Shown in pieces: positions 36,207-46,647 of a stretch of DNA of 64,000 nucleotides. A program made the position numbers and the translations under genes. Each line of letters starts with the position of its first letter. The stretch's first letter is position 1. Origin of the DNA: Rhabditoides inermis (lineage: Eukaryota > Nematoda > Chromadorea > Rhabditida > Rhabditidae); assembly GCA_963966185.1 (NCBI GenBank), contig CAWZYM010000277.1, forward strand, positions 124,001 to 188,000, written 5' to 3'. The notes under the pieces are model-generated. The model had not been told where the DNA came from. It made no database searches and saw only the letters and a program-made list of their open reading frames with translations.

Positions 36207-39200
36207 TCTCTCTGACTACCTGTTTGCAGGAGCCGACCCGCATCGGTGTGATCGTGAAGACGTCAGTCAAGTCGAAGGTGCACGTGTTTGTCGAGTTTGC
36301 CCTCCAGCTATTCTCGTCCATGCTCCACCACAAGAAGTTTAGGTGAGTAGTCTTTCTCCTTTTTTTGGATATGCCGCCTTTTTTGTAGATTTGATTTCGA
36401 TTGCTTTGATTTGTAGTCCGGAAGACGCTGGTGACTGTGGCCGTCTCGATCCATTTGTTGCGATTCTGGGAGAGGCGCTCAAGCTCAAGTACGACAAGGT
36501 AAGTTGGTGAAGCACAACCGATGCATTGAATGAATTGGATAAGTATGTAATACGTATGCATACATGTTTTTTTTGAAACGTGGAATTCGTGGAATTTGTG
36601 GAAGATGTGTATGCTGAATTATTTGCGTAGAGTGTTTTCCGTGTTTGTATTGTGGCTGAAACATGTTGCCGCCTCTTTTTTCAGATCATCACGTTTGGTC
36701 TGCGCTCGCTGGAGCGTCTGCTGTCGTTCCCGCTTCCCTCGTGGGACAGGGCTCGGAAGGCGATGCTGGAGAGGATGTTTGTGCTGCTGGCCGACTACTC
36801 GGCCATGGGCAGCGCCGGCAACACGGGCACCGTACTCCAGCTCAACCAGCTCCTGTTCAAGGTCGGTCTCACACAAGATGGTGGCGTGGTGGTGGGTTGA
36901 TACATAGAGGACGATGTAAGTAATCAGTGCTACGACTGTTTTTGAATGTCTTTGATTACCATGCGAAACGTAGTTTTCCTCCAGCTCAACCAGCTCCTAG
37001 TCAAGGTCGCTCCGAAGATTCTCGTTAGCATATGATAGTTTTGTTTCAGTATAAGCGGTAGGTTAATATGAATCCTCTTTTTAGGCTGAGCTAACCAGGG
37101 TATAACATGGTGGACCTCACGATAGATGGTGGGGTAGTGATGGGTTGATGAATATAGTGATTATGAATAGAGGACGATGGATGTAATAAGTGTTACGAAT
37201 GTTTTTTTGAATGTTATTAATTACCATGCGAAACGTAGTTTTTGTGACGATATTTTGTTTCTTCTTGTAAAGTGGCATTAATTCAGAGCATTCTCTCGGA
37301 AGTAATTCAATTCGTTTTGTACTCAGGCGTTCACGGCGATGGTGCGCCACGGCGGCGACGGTCTGCTGCAGTCGAAGCACACGGAGCTGCTGCTCAACTA
37401 CGTGGAGACGGACGTGCTCGACACGCAGAAACAGGCAACCGCCTTCTCACTCGTCAAGACGATCGTCGGAAAGCGGATACAGCACAAGAGGGTGAGCAGG
37501 GAGGGGGGATAAAGGTTCGAACATGGACCGAGTGAGAAAGAAAGAAAGAAAGAGAGAGAGAGACCACCTATGTTGCGTGTTCTGAGTGAGGGAGAGAGAG
37601 GGAGCTGTATCGTCCGTTCCAGCTGCCCGGTCTGATCGACCGTTTCTGTGAGCTGGTGGTGGTGAGCGAGCTGCCCCACGTGCAGACGCAGTGCAGACAG
37701 GTGGGTGGTGGGAGCGGGTTGCGATTCTCCAGCCTCATTTATAGTGTCAGTTATTATTGGTAGTACCACACCCTCATAACGTATTAGTGTCCATTGACAG
37801 TTTTCTCCACAATATCAGTGTGTGTGTGAGAGAGAAATGGTGTGTGTTGCAGGTGGTGGCGCACTTTGTCGGCAACCACCCGCAGTCTGGTCCTCCCCTC
37901 AAGTACGTGGAGTTCTTCCTGGCGCAGCTCAGCTACGAGTACGAGGCGGGTAGACTCAGCGCCGCCGAGATGCTACACACCCTCTTCGATCAGCTGCTGC
38001 CGGTGGGTTCGAATGCGAATGTTTGTATTGTACGCTTCATTAGACGTTTTCAATCCGATGTTTGAGTGGATTGGCGTGAGTCATGAGTGATAATGTTTGT
38101 ATGTTTGAAAGTGCTACTCGAAGGCGTCGCTGATGAGAGTGATGACGTGGGATTGGTTTGATTGTTTCCAACTTTGATGCAAACCAACTCGTGTTGCAGG
38201 CGTCGCTGGAGGAGGTGTGCATGCTGGCTGTGGTGCGGATGGGGCCGCGCCTCGTCGTCGACGAGTATCCTAAGTGCAGGTGGGTTGGAGGGAGTATACG
38301 ATGAATTGATGGATACTGCCCACATGTAAAGTAGATGACAACTTGATACATATTTGGGGTTTTCTTTCGTTTTGTCGATTATTAATGATGCGATCTTGGT
38401 CACATAGTTGGCATGTTATGATGCATTGATTGAAGGAAGTACGCGGCTGGTGCGCTGCGCAAGCTGTTGGAGGGAGTGGGGGAGGGCACGCGGAACGACG
38501 TATTCGCGGCGAGTGGCGACTGGCTGGAGAGCGATAAGGTGAGAAGGAGAGATACGAGGGGAAGTCAATATCCAACCACGCGAGGGGGAGAGAGGGTAGC
38601 TTGTAATAGAGTTGATGATCGAGCACAGCAGCCACACTAATCTCGAAAATCAGAGTTGGCATGATATGCAGGTTTCAGCTCTTTCTGAATATGAATGGGA
38701 AGTGAAGGATATTTTTTTTACTGTGAGCAAAATATACCCTTTCTTGTTATTTCTGAGTATGCATATTGAGCGATTGTATATAGATTATTAGATTATCATT
38801 TTTTTCGGTATTTGTATGATAATATATACAGAATATTTGGTGTCTTATAGAATAGATACATGATGACTTTATGAGGATTAAAATTGAGTGATTTCTTTGC
38901 AAATTATAAACATGTTTGTCCGCGTGCATGCATAAAAGGATTTTCGTCTTAGAGGATACAATCAAGATAAATTTCGGCTATAACCTGATTATAAACTTTT
39001 TAGATGTATACGTAAAATTCTTGCAGATTGATTCATTTGTTTTTATATTAAGCGCGAAACTAGCTCAGCATTTAACGAGCAAAAAACAATCGTGCTCTAA
39101 TTGGCACAGTATGACTATAAGTGAAATGGTACCTTCCCACAGAATAGTCTTTTTGAGATAGAAATGTGACATAACATTTTGCAGGAGGGTTCTCGTGCGG

Positions 39201-42200
39201 TGGGAATGGAGATGTGCCTTCAGCTCTCGTACGTCGAGAAGGAGAAGTTTGCCGAGAGATTCATCAAGGTACGAAAGAATCATGTTCTGTTTACACTTCA
39301 TTGTTCAGCTTCAGCGTGTTTATACGGTTCAGCGTTTATAATAGTTTATACGTGTTTATAACCGAAAAACTGTAATGTGAAATACTGTCATGTTACGAAG
39401 CTCATTGCAATGTCGTGACCAACGTAAACACGGAATAGCTGGGAGATTTCTACTAGCTATCTATCTTAAAGTCAACGAGATATAATTTCCTCATTCTCGG
39501 CGTCATGCATTTTGATTTTCTATCGTTGAACTGGACGCGTCGTTGCAGTGGCTTTGCTCTATAGACTGACTAGAGGATATGGACTGGTCGTTCTGTGGAT
39601 GGCTGCGTGCGCGTACATAGTTGAGTCACAAGTCCCTCCTAGATTATACTCGATTACTTGAATTCTGGCCACGTAGCTTCATGCGCTGCGCGCTTCCCAC
39701 GTACCGGGATTGTGTTGCGATTTTTGAAAGAAGTGGATAGAGGAAAGAGGATAGACATACGGGTGGAAATAAGCGGCTTAATGACACAGCGCACGATTAA
39801 CTAAGTTTTCCGGAAATTGAGTAATTCGAATTCGCTAGATAAATATGATATCCAGAATTTGAGAGATGATCTTATGAAAATAGCCTTATGCCTCGTGTCC
39901 AGTAATGCTAGTGATAATGCCTTTGATACTGGAACAATGCGAGTGTATTGCGGATTGACCGAGAGGAAATCCTCTCGGTCAATCCGCAATACACGCAATA
40001 CACTATGTGTTAAAAAAAGCGTCTATGTGTTATTGAGAGCAGAAATGAGAGAGTCGGTTAGCGGTGAAATCTATGAACTCACGCAGTTGTTCTGAAGGTG
40101 AAACATGGCTGAGTTCTATATGTAATTTGTTTGAGATCGTTGCTCTGGTGTGTCCTCTGCTGGCAGTGGAGAAGCAGGAGCAGAACAGCGAGCAGACGCG
40201 TGTGGGTCTGCTCGACTCGCTCACTCTCATGGCAGCCAATTGTGGCGACACCTGGGGCAAGCTGGCTGTCACTGACGGAGTCGTCAACATTATTGGTCAG
40301 TGCGAGAGACATGTTCAACATGCCGTCAGTTTCTTCGGAAGCAATTACAAAGGGTTGTTGTTTCTGACCATTCGAGAGTTCTCTGAGAGCAATTCGAAAG
40401 GCAATTCTGAAGTGTTTTAAAGGATTCGGAAGTTTTGAAGAGACTGACCGCAATTTGAGACCGCGGGTAAATGCCCTAGCTGTTTATCTTGTTTTGTTAT
40501 TATGTAGTGAAGTGATGTTCGTATTCACGAAATAAACAAGGTTGTTTGGATTAGCTGAGATAGAAGGATAACGAGATTAGGAGGTTTTGTCATATGTGAC
40601 GTCTTTTTTGGTTTTACACTGTTATATTGTTCTGTAAGCCGCGCTGACCATCGAGTTTTTCGCAATTATCACGCAAACACGTGGTGATAGCGTATAGTCT
40701 GGCTGGACTTGCAGATGAGAACGGGAAGTGTTCCTTTTACATGAAGTAGTTTGTGAATGAATGAATGGATTAGAGTTGAATGGGCGAAGCGTGGCGGTAA
40801 GAATTTGCAGGCCTGGAGAAAGTAATCTTTATTCTATACAAAACAATAACATTCTTGAATAGCTTCACCTTTCTAGAAAAAAATCGACATGGCATTTTGT
40901 TTGTGAAAAGATCAAAACATGACTCTAAATGAATGAAATGGTCGTTAGTCACTTGCACTCATGTTCACGGTTTCGGATTTTTATGTTGCAATCACGAAAA
41001 AAACGGGATGACGGGACTGATGAACTTATCAATAGGTTAAATACTTTGTGTATTGATGGGATTAGATTAGACTGAAGTTTGTGTAGTTGTGTAAAGAAAT
41101 GCGTCCATTGTGAGTGACGCGCTCAATCGAAAGACGGAGATTTCTCTTGGTCTGTGTGTCATTATTGTATGATTGTACGTTGTGCGTGGTTGTGGTATTG
41201 CATGTGTAATCGTACTACTCTAACAAACAATAGGTGATGCAACATGACGGAAGATAGAGCTGACAGAGAGCACAATGCACCGCAGTGGAGTCGGAACCTC
41301 ATTGGTTCAATGATTGCGTTAGCATCACTCTACGGGCGGCATCATTTGAGATTTCTGTCAATTCATTCCTTAGTATAAGCTTCCTCGCGTTTCATTCAGC
41401 AAATCACTTGGCACCGGGCTTTGAAATGCAATAATCTCATAACTTGGAAGTGCACTAATCTTAAATGTGAATGCATGTAGGTTGATAAGAGAATAAAATA
41501 ATGCCCGGACGTACGTAGATTGATAAGAAAGAATTTATTTATAAATAAATTGATAAAAAGAGATTTTTTTTTGAAAGGGATTAGTGTTTGTAATCTATAT
41601 TCTTAGTTCCTCCTTTTGTCATTCTCTGTTTGAGAATTGCGATTTCTAAAAGTCCTTCAGCAATTTACACTGCACGATGATGGGCATGTTTTGATGACTT
41701 TTGTCTACGGGAAGAACAGTTGCATCGTGACGTTGTAAATCTATACTCTAGTCTAGTCTAGACTATAGTTAGGCATGTGGAGGACTCATGCCTTGGAACT
41801 TGGAATAGATGCTGTTGCTACTTTTTGACGACGTGTGAATCCCGTTGTCACGATTGCCTACAGGTCTGCTGGACTGCCACTGTGTGTGCGTGGACTCGTC
41901 GGACGTGCGCCGCGCCGCGTCGGCCCTCATCGGACAGTGGCTCGCCGTCGTCCAGCCAGACTGGCTCATGACGACGGACAGGTGAGTGCCAGTCGGAACC
42001 ACGTGCTCACTGAGAGACACTGCTATTGCTGCTAGTGTGACTGTCTCTTCAAAACACTGTCGCAGTATCCTCACTGAACAGTGGAATCGATTCCTGAGAA
42101 TCTGATCGCACCGTGACTATGTGAACAAGTGATTGCAGTGTGGACGCGGAGAAGATTGGTCACTGGATGTGCTGGCAGCTCAAGGACATGAAGCTGGACG

Positions 42201-44366
42201 AGAAGACGGCGCAGCAGGTGTGTTAATGATTGATCGATCGAGTGATTGTCTTTGTCTAGGCGTCGAAGAACGTGGTGTGCGTGGCGGAGTCGCTGACGGA
42301 CGCGCAGTTTGAGAAGCTGGTGTTCAAGCTGGCGGCCGTGTGCAAGTGGGAGATTGCCAAGCAGCCCGACAGCGCCCTCAAGGTATGCGCTCGCTCTCTC
42401 GATGGTCTGAGAACGCGCTTTAGACGGGGGGAGTGATTGTCTCCGTCCATGTCCTAATTGTGTGATACGTGACTACGTGGGGGAAACCCCTGGTGTGTGG
42501 AAATGAGCGCGGGAGTGGCGGCTAGCTGTTGAGCATATGCACGTAGCCACACTTGCTGCGGGCTCAGGGTGTGTTTTATTGCTCCCACGTCAGTAGCTGT
42601 TTGGCTGTGGCCGAGAAGCGGATTCTGTTATTCCGAGAATGGGAGGGAGTTGATTGCATGAGTGCATCGTTTTTTTTTGGTTGCACACCTGTTTCGGCTA
42701 CTTAGCGTTTCGTGTTTTTGAAAAAAAAAATATTGTGACGATGATACATATTCCGGAAGTCGTTTCCGAGATTTTAATTTCTAATCTTGTAAATAGATGT
42801 GTTTTAGTATATTACTTGTGCTCTGTTTTAGTATATTACTTTAGTTTATTACTTATGGTCCGAACGGGAAGAGATTTGCGGCTACGTAGTGTGGCGTGGG
42901 AGTTACTGGATTGATACGAGGGAAACGAAGACCACATTGAATCAATCTTCACATGGTTGATATTGCCGAAAAAAGGAAATGAGAATGAAAATGCATAGTA
43001 AGTAAGGTGTACGAAGCACTCATGGATTTATTTCATGATACTTATATCGGTATGTAGTGTGGGTGGATTTGATGACTATTTAATGATGTAAGGTAATAGA
43101 GATTATGAAGTAGAAATAGTACGAGAGAGACAAAAAGTGGGGTAATTTATATTTCTGGTTTATATTAATCGCACTTCAACAAAACACGATGTGGTTACAT
43201 ATATGGCATGATGACGTATGACTACAGATAAAAATGGTATTTTCTAAATTGGTTTCAGCGCACAACCTGCATCAAGGCAGCGGCGGCACTGGCGGTTCGC
43301 GCGGGGGAGAGGAAGGCGCGGTTCGACTGGGTCGTCCACCACTTCATGCCCCTTCTGCTCAGGGAGATGAACAGGAAGAGCGCCCAGAGTGAGTCCGCAA
43401 TGGACGCCTTCACAAAATGACTACCGGACCATATAGGGGTTGTATAGTACTATGAGATACGTGAAATGTTAGTGGTTGGTCCCTGACGGTATTTAGTCGG
43501 TATGTATGTCAACTCAAGGATCAGCCAGTAGTGCTTGGCGTCTTTTTCGAGTAGTTTTTGTCGCCTGACCATGAGCAACTCTAATGTTGCCATTGCTCCA
43601 CTGTTCTTCTCTAATACTGCCGCCCCGGCATTTGTCATTTGAAAACCATATCCGCCATTCAGAACTTATAATCGCTTGATTCATCTCGCTCAATTACCGG
43701 ATTTGGAGGTGCGCTTCAAATGGCAATGTTGATTGAGGTGATGCCATGCGATAGGATAGAGAACGGATAGAGAGAGAATGTGTGCAGATGCAGAATGGCA
43801 GAAAGAACGAGAGCTGTTGATAGCCCCAGCCAGACGCTCTAAATATTGTTTCTTATTGTGCGCTTATACAAATGATGGATACTTATGTACAGCCGGTACC
43901 TAATAGCGGGATAAGTAGGATACTTAAAACAATGCAATGTCCGCTTCGGGGAACATAGATTGTCGGTGATGTTTCAGACACGGATGAGCTGTGTTCGCTG
44001 GCGTCGGAAGTGGGAGAGGTGCTGAAGCAGAAGATGGGAGAGGCCGAGTACGGAAAGAAGCTGGCAGACTGCCAGGTCGTGGCTGGACAGAAGGCCTCTG
44101 AGAGGAAGAGGAAGCAGAAGGAGGTAGGGGATACTGTACATGTGCTCTCATGAGGGCTTGATGTAGTTCTCTGATCCAACTATGTCTTATCACACTGTTT
44201 TCAGTTGTTCGTTGTGAACCCGGTGGCGGCAGAGGAGGAGCGTCGTATGAAGCAGGAGAGAAAGAAGAAGTCGAAGAGGAGAAGGATGGACGAGCTCAAG
44301 CCGTACAGAGTCATCCAGAGGAAGCAGGCCGAGGCCAGGAAGAGGATGGAGAACGACGACGAGTAG
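10608..44366 (+). CDS. utp-20: UTP20, small-subunit processome HEAT-repeat protein
   Basis: UTP20 (DRIM) is a nucleolar scaffold of the small-subunit processome, needed for 18S rRNA maturation. The start is MGRSNNVHK at 10608-10634, followed by FVSFSEQIEKVGGDLAKW. Family landmarks include RRFAAESFAFLLRK (about 11500) and the lysine-rich end KKSKRRRMDELKPYRVIQRK just before the TAG at 44364-44366. I could follow about 64 exons that read as long alpha-helical repeats; their sum is about 2,730 residues, close to the roughly 2,785 of the human protein. An acidic Glu-rich insert lies near 14990-15160. Two more acidic stretches are at 29500-29570 and 34060-34120. The gene is stretched by large introns: 16164-23791 (a nested gene), 24199-27696 (a transposon), 27807-28905 (an inverted repeat), 31407-33086 (a retrotransposon), about 40297-41862 and 42384-43258 (nothing recognised). 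The reading frame of the exons I followed is intact. Confidence 0.92.
14331..14366. repeat. (TA)n microsatellite
   Basis: Eighteen TA units in a UTP20 intron, shortly before the exon that starts IVLRVCLSQWF. Confidence 0.95.
16295..21503 (-). CDS. Chaoptin-like secreted/GPI-anchored leucine-rich-repeat protein
   Basis: This is a complete gene nested, antisense, in a 7.6-kb UTP20 intron. The start MMFTLLLSSTLLLSFAHAQ at 21503 is a signal peptide. Next come a cysteine-rich LRR N-cap (WRECECLPSG), about 40 leucine-rich repeats of roughly 24 residues (LxxLxLxxNxI pattern, for example LTHLDLSNNHMRNV), and an LRR C-cap (GNPLHCDCSMQWLSDWL ... VYCQHDPHKH ... LITC). A Ser-rich loop lies within the C-cap (near 16690-16740). 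The last exon (16295-16405) ends in a hydrophobic run, SIIIILPLVLI, with no cytoplasmic tail, so a GPI anchor is likely. About 40 repeats, a signal peptide and GPI-like end match Drosophila chaoptin and nematode extracellular LRR-only proteins; the exact orthologue is not known. The protein probably acts on the cell surface in adhesion or matrix contact. Confidence 0.88.
21504..23791. other. Intronic gene-free stretch upstream of the LRR gene
   Basis: This is the rest of the UTP20 intron and the probable promoter region of the nested gene. The + strand is purine- and G-rich (GAGAG, GGGAG runs). I see no exon, transposon protein or RNA gene. A copy of the GAAACGTA motif lies at 21531-21538 and another at 23713-23720. 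UTP20 resumes at 23792. Confidence 0.6.
24775..26110 (-). pseudogene. Decayed gene resembling RNA polymerase II subunit RPB3
   Basis: Short GC-rich blocks with splice-like ends can be read on the - strand. 26110-26039 gives VFFCLEDNDLTVANSLRRKF, very close to the alpha-like motif of RPB3 (DLSVANSLRRVFIAE). 25952-25794 starts VPTMKVD, then a stop in place of Trp, then shifts frame around PLEECEGLATSTDLES. 25610-25520 holds RAK-stop and, one frame over, a match to the NALRH segment. 25450-25342 gives CEFSVLEDDEHQAPFEPK, matching the RPB3 C-terminal segment. Two further blocks (25260-25132 and 25053-24980) contain LFEEDFMDR and CDCLRTMLLKIQNTRWLLEE, which I do not recognise as RPB3. Stops and frameshifts in several blocks mean it cannot make RPB3. 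Intron-like spacers argue for capture of genomic DNA, not of a retrocopy. Confidence 0.6.
26880..27172 (+). repeat. Long GA/GGGA microsatellite block
   Basis: Nearly 300 bases of purine-only repeats inside the inverted-repeat element. Confidence 0.9.
28516..28828. repeat. Perfect 102-bp inverted repeat around a GA-rich centre
   Basis: Positions 28516-28617 and 28727-28828 are exact reverse complements as far as I can read, separated by 109 bases that include two GA runs. It lies in a UTP20 intron whose transcript could fold into a long hairpin. Confidence 0.9.
31556..32880 (-). mobile_element. 5'-truncated non-LTR retrotransposon
   Basis: The element lies antisense in UTP20 intron 31407-33086. 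It consists of the 3' part of a reverse transcriptase followed by about 200 bases and a (TTA)n tail (31556-31573 on the + strand reads ATA repeats), typical of LINE elements. The endonuclease and RT N-terminus are missing. At the truncated end a 20-base sequence, ATCGATTTCTCGAAAGCATT, is directly repeated (about 32837-32877). Confidence 0.85.
31788..32858 (-). pseudogene. Reverse transcriptase fragment, jockey/CR1-like
   Basis: The open frame encodes about 350 residues. Visible RT motifs are DFSKAFDRVSHPKLF, LSGVPQGSVLGPLLFLLFVN and the catalytic FADD box in YLFADDAKIS. A thumb-like region follows, with YVRSIVEYASVIYSPLYDMD and further residues to the stop at 31788. The frame has no internal stop or frameshift, so the insertion is fairly young, but with the endonuclease and the RT fingers absent it is not a working element. 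The VPQGSVLGPLLF signature is shared by jockey, CR1 and related LINE groups; I cannot choose among them. Confidence 0.85.
36835..37245 (+). repeat. Local duplication of a UTP20 exon end and intron
   Basis: The exon end CTCCAGCTCAACCAGCTCCT...CAAGGTCG at 36835-36867 recurs at 36978-37012. The intronic block GGGTTGAT...AGAGGACGAT...TTACCATGCGAAACGTAG at about 36893-36975 recurs at about 37140-37240. The second exon-end copy is preceded by TTTTCCTCCAG and followed by GTCGCT, so it could act as a 21-base, phase-0 exon. Confidence 0.75.
39943..39994. repeat. Perfect 25-bp palindrome with 2-base loop
   Basis: GTGTATTGCGGATTGACCGA at 39943-39962 and the next five bases are exactly mirrored by 39970-39994; only AA separates the arms. 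It is in the UTP20 intron before the exon that starts EKQEQNSEQTRVG. Confidence 0.95.
40297..41862. other. Large UTP20 intron without recognised content
   Basis: AT-rich intronic DNA of about 1.57 kb. I see no exon, RNA gene or mobile-element protein. A short palindromic CTAGTCTAGTCTAGACTATAG stretch lies near 41747-41767. Confidence 0.5.
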
Positions 44367-46168
44367 ATGAACACTATCACCCCATTGCCTTGACTATTGT
44401 TTGTTACCCTTTCAAATTATTGTGTTGAGAGTTGCTCTTGAGTTTGTCAGTTTGGCTTCACGTTGTTTTGTTCATAGACCAGCTCGTATTGTTTGTGATT
44501 ATCAAGTTGTTGGCTTTTTGACTTTTGGCCATGTCTTGTTGAATTTGTTGTTTGGCACGTGTTGATGAGTGGATAAATTGTTGATGTTGGACGTGAGTGG
44601 TGATTCGCGTTAGCACGCGGCTTCATCGCTGGTATTTGCGGACTTCTACGTATCATATGTCTAGAGAGGGGGAGTGAGCGTGACTCGCCACTAACTTACA
44701 AATAGCACACCGGATGTGAGTTCATGGAACAGATCAGGGAAGACCACACCACTCGATGACGCAATATCACGGGACGCGTGCTTGTTTACCACGTCTATTT
44801 TCTGCCACGAGTGATCTTCTGACTCCGTGCAGTTGTTTCAGAACACATTTGTTTTTCCACATATGCAATTTGCACCTAAGCGAGATTATTTCGGGGACTA
44901 TTTTTTTGATTCTGGAAGTGTTCCATTTTGTGACGCGGGAGTTGTTTAGCCTGGAAAGCCGGTGACGCCTGGATCGTGCATTACGAGAGGGCATGTTCAG
45001 ATTTAGACAGGCTGCAGGCAGAAAGGCACGGAATGTTCCGAATGATCCCAGAAGAGACTGGTTTAGTGATGCGTATTTTGAGCACGTGTGCTTTCGGCCT
45101 GTATCCAAAGTGTGCGCACATGGGATTCTCTGCGTTCAGAGAGGAAAAATCGAGAAAGCAAGAGAACGAGAGGGAGAGAAAGCGGAAGAGAGAGAGAGAG
45201 AGAGAGAGAGACAAGAGTTCGGTTTTCACTCTATGCACTCTTGCATTTCTGCACTCGTCACGATTGTTTTCTTCGTAACATGGAGTGATGCAAAAATAAT
45301 TGTTCGAATTCCCTGCGCTACTATCGCAAATCTGCGTTTCGAGAAGGGATCATGAATAGCAAAAGTGTAACGGCGATTTTTCCTCGCGGTAAACAGTCTA
45401 TAAAATGATGTGTTTTTTTTGTAAAACGCTTACGTTTATATAATGAGATATTCACATTTCACTCACATGAACTTTTGAAAAACAATGAACAATCTCTTCA
45501 CTTGTTTTCAGTGTTTTTACATAATTGCATGCTAGTTTTGATTTTGTGTTTTTTGACGTCGTCGCGTGGGATGACAAAAAAGGGTGCTAGTGCGGATCCG
45601 AAATGTTCGAAAACACAATAACGCTAACCAATCGAGCACACAGTTGCTCTCCGTGCGTTCTCTCTGCGCCGGAACGGACTCTGCACGGCGCACGGAAAGG
45701 AAGAAGTAGGAACTGTATGCACTTTGTCGGTGACATTCTCTCTGTAGTGTAGACTCTCCCGTGTTCGTCCGTCCATCCATGCCCATTTCCGCAGACATCT
45801 ACGTAGGCTAGCTAATGTGGTTCGTGATGGGCGACGCGTTTTTTTAGGAGCGTGCGAACACAAGTCTCCATGGACTGGCACTTTTTTACTGCAACCAATA
45901 GTAAGCAAACTCAAAACACGAGAATTCTATTTGCAGGCAGCTGAGCTATTCTCTGCTCTCACTACGTATCTCATATCTGCTCTCACTGACCGAGCAGCCT
46001 TCCACAATATTCTACATCCGCGCTGCTAATAAAGAGATCTGCTAATACCGTACGGCTCACGCGAGAAAAAAAGTGACGTAGCGGCGCGCGCAACGTCATG
46101 CAAGAATTATCTCAATATTCCCCCCCCCCTCTCTCTCTCTCTCTCTCCTCTCTCTTGCGAGTGTGTTC

Positions 46169-46204
<36 letters not shown>

Positions 46205-46287
46205 CGGAGCGTGGGGCGCGCATGGAAGAATGAGGTGTGGGATAAGTCCGGGATTAATCTGATAGGAGAGGGGAGGAGTCTCGAGGG
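44367..46287. other. Intergenic region after UTP20
   Basis: The 3' UTR of UTP20 is followed by AT-rich DNA with a GA run at 45187-45212. Toward the right end, CT and GA tracts precede a TATA box. I see no gene. Confidence 0.5.
46120..46202. repeat. Facing (CT)n and (GA)n tracts upstream of a TATA promoter
   Basis: A C10 run and (CT)n at 46120-46155 face a (GA)n run at 46171-46202, giving an imperfect inverted repeat that ends about 85 bases before the TATA box at 46288. Confidence 0.8.
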
Positions 46288-46294
46288 TATAAAA
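46288..46294 (+). promoter_or_regulatory. TATA box of small basic-protein gene 1
   Basis: TATAAAA in the context GAGGGTATAAAAGCGCG. A start of transcription near 46318 would give a short 5' UTR with one intron (about 46415-46467, acceptor CGTTTCAG). Confidence 0.7.
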
Positions 46295-46482
46295 GCGCGA
46301 CGGACGGAAGCGGAGGCACCGGTTTACTTGTCTGCATTCCAACGGAACGCGCACCCCCCGCTGCATCCACAGCTACCCCACGTCATCTTTCTACTACTGT
46401 TTACTCGCCTTCAAGGTTTGTTATCGCTTTGCATTAGCTGTACCCCCGCTTACCGTACTCGTTTCAGTGTACCGTATCCGCC

Positions 46483-46647
46483 ATGTTCCACATTTCTGTG
46501 CCGATGGACGACGACTTCTTCACGATTCAGCGGAAGGCGTTGATTCAGCGGATAACGAGGAAGGACAGTCTGTCGCTAGAGGAAGCCAAGGGCACCGTCT
46601 CCTCGCTGCGGAGAAAGAACTCGGAGAGGAGCCGCACCGTGTCCTAA
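46483..46647 (+). CDS. Small basic protein 1 (54 aa), lineage-specific
   Basis: A single coding exon of 55 codons runs from ATG 46483 to TAA 46645-46647. The protein begins MFHISVPMDDDFFTIQRK and ends SLRRKNSERSRTVS. It has an acidic DDD near the N-terminus and a basic C-terminal half with sites of the RKDS and RTVS kind that basophilic kinases (such as PKA) could phosphorylate. There is no signal peptide or membrane segment, so it is likely cytosolic or nuclear. It is clearly related to the protein at 53232-53530 (MFHIS.P.DDDF, QRK, RKDS.SL.E.KG, RSRTV). The shared protein pattern, TATA box and the shared CTTACCGTACTC before the last 5' UTR acceptor support a real gene. I do not recognise the family, and no function can be assigned. 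Confidence 0.75.
   Translation: MFHISVPMDDDFFTIQRKALIQRITRKDSLSLEEAKGTVSSLRRKNSERSRTVS

Noticed and set aside
44756..45355. Several overlapping short open frames after UTP20
   Set aside because: No splice context, domain or paralogue; composition is that of intergenic DNA with a GA repeat.
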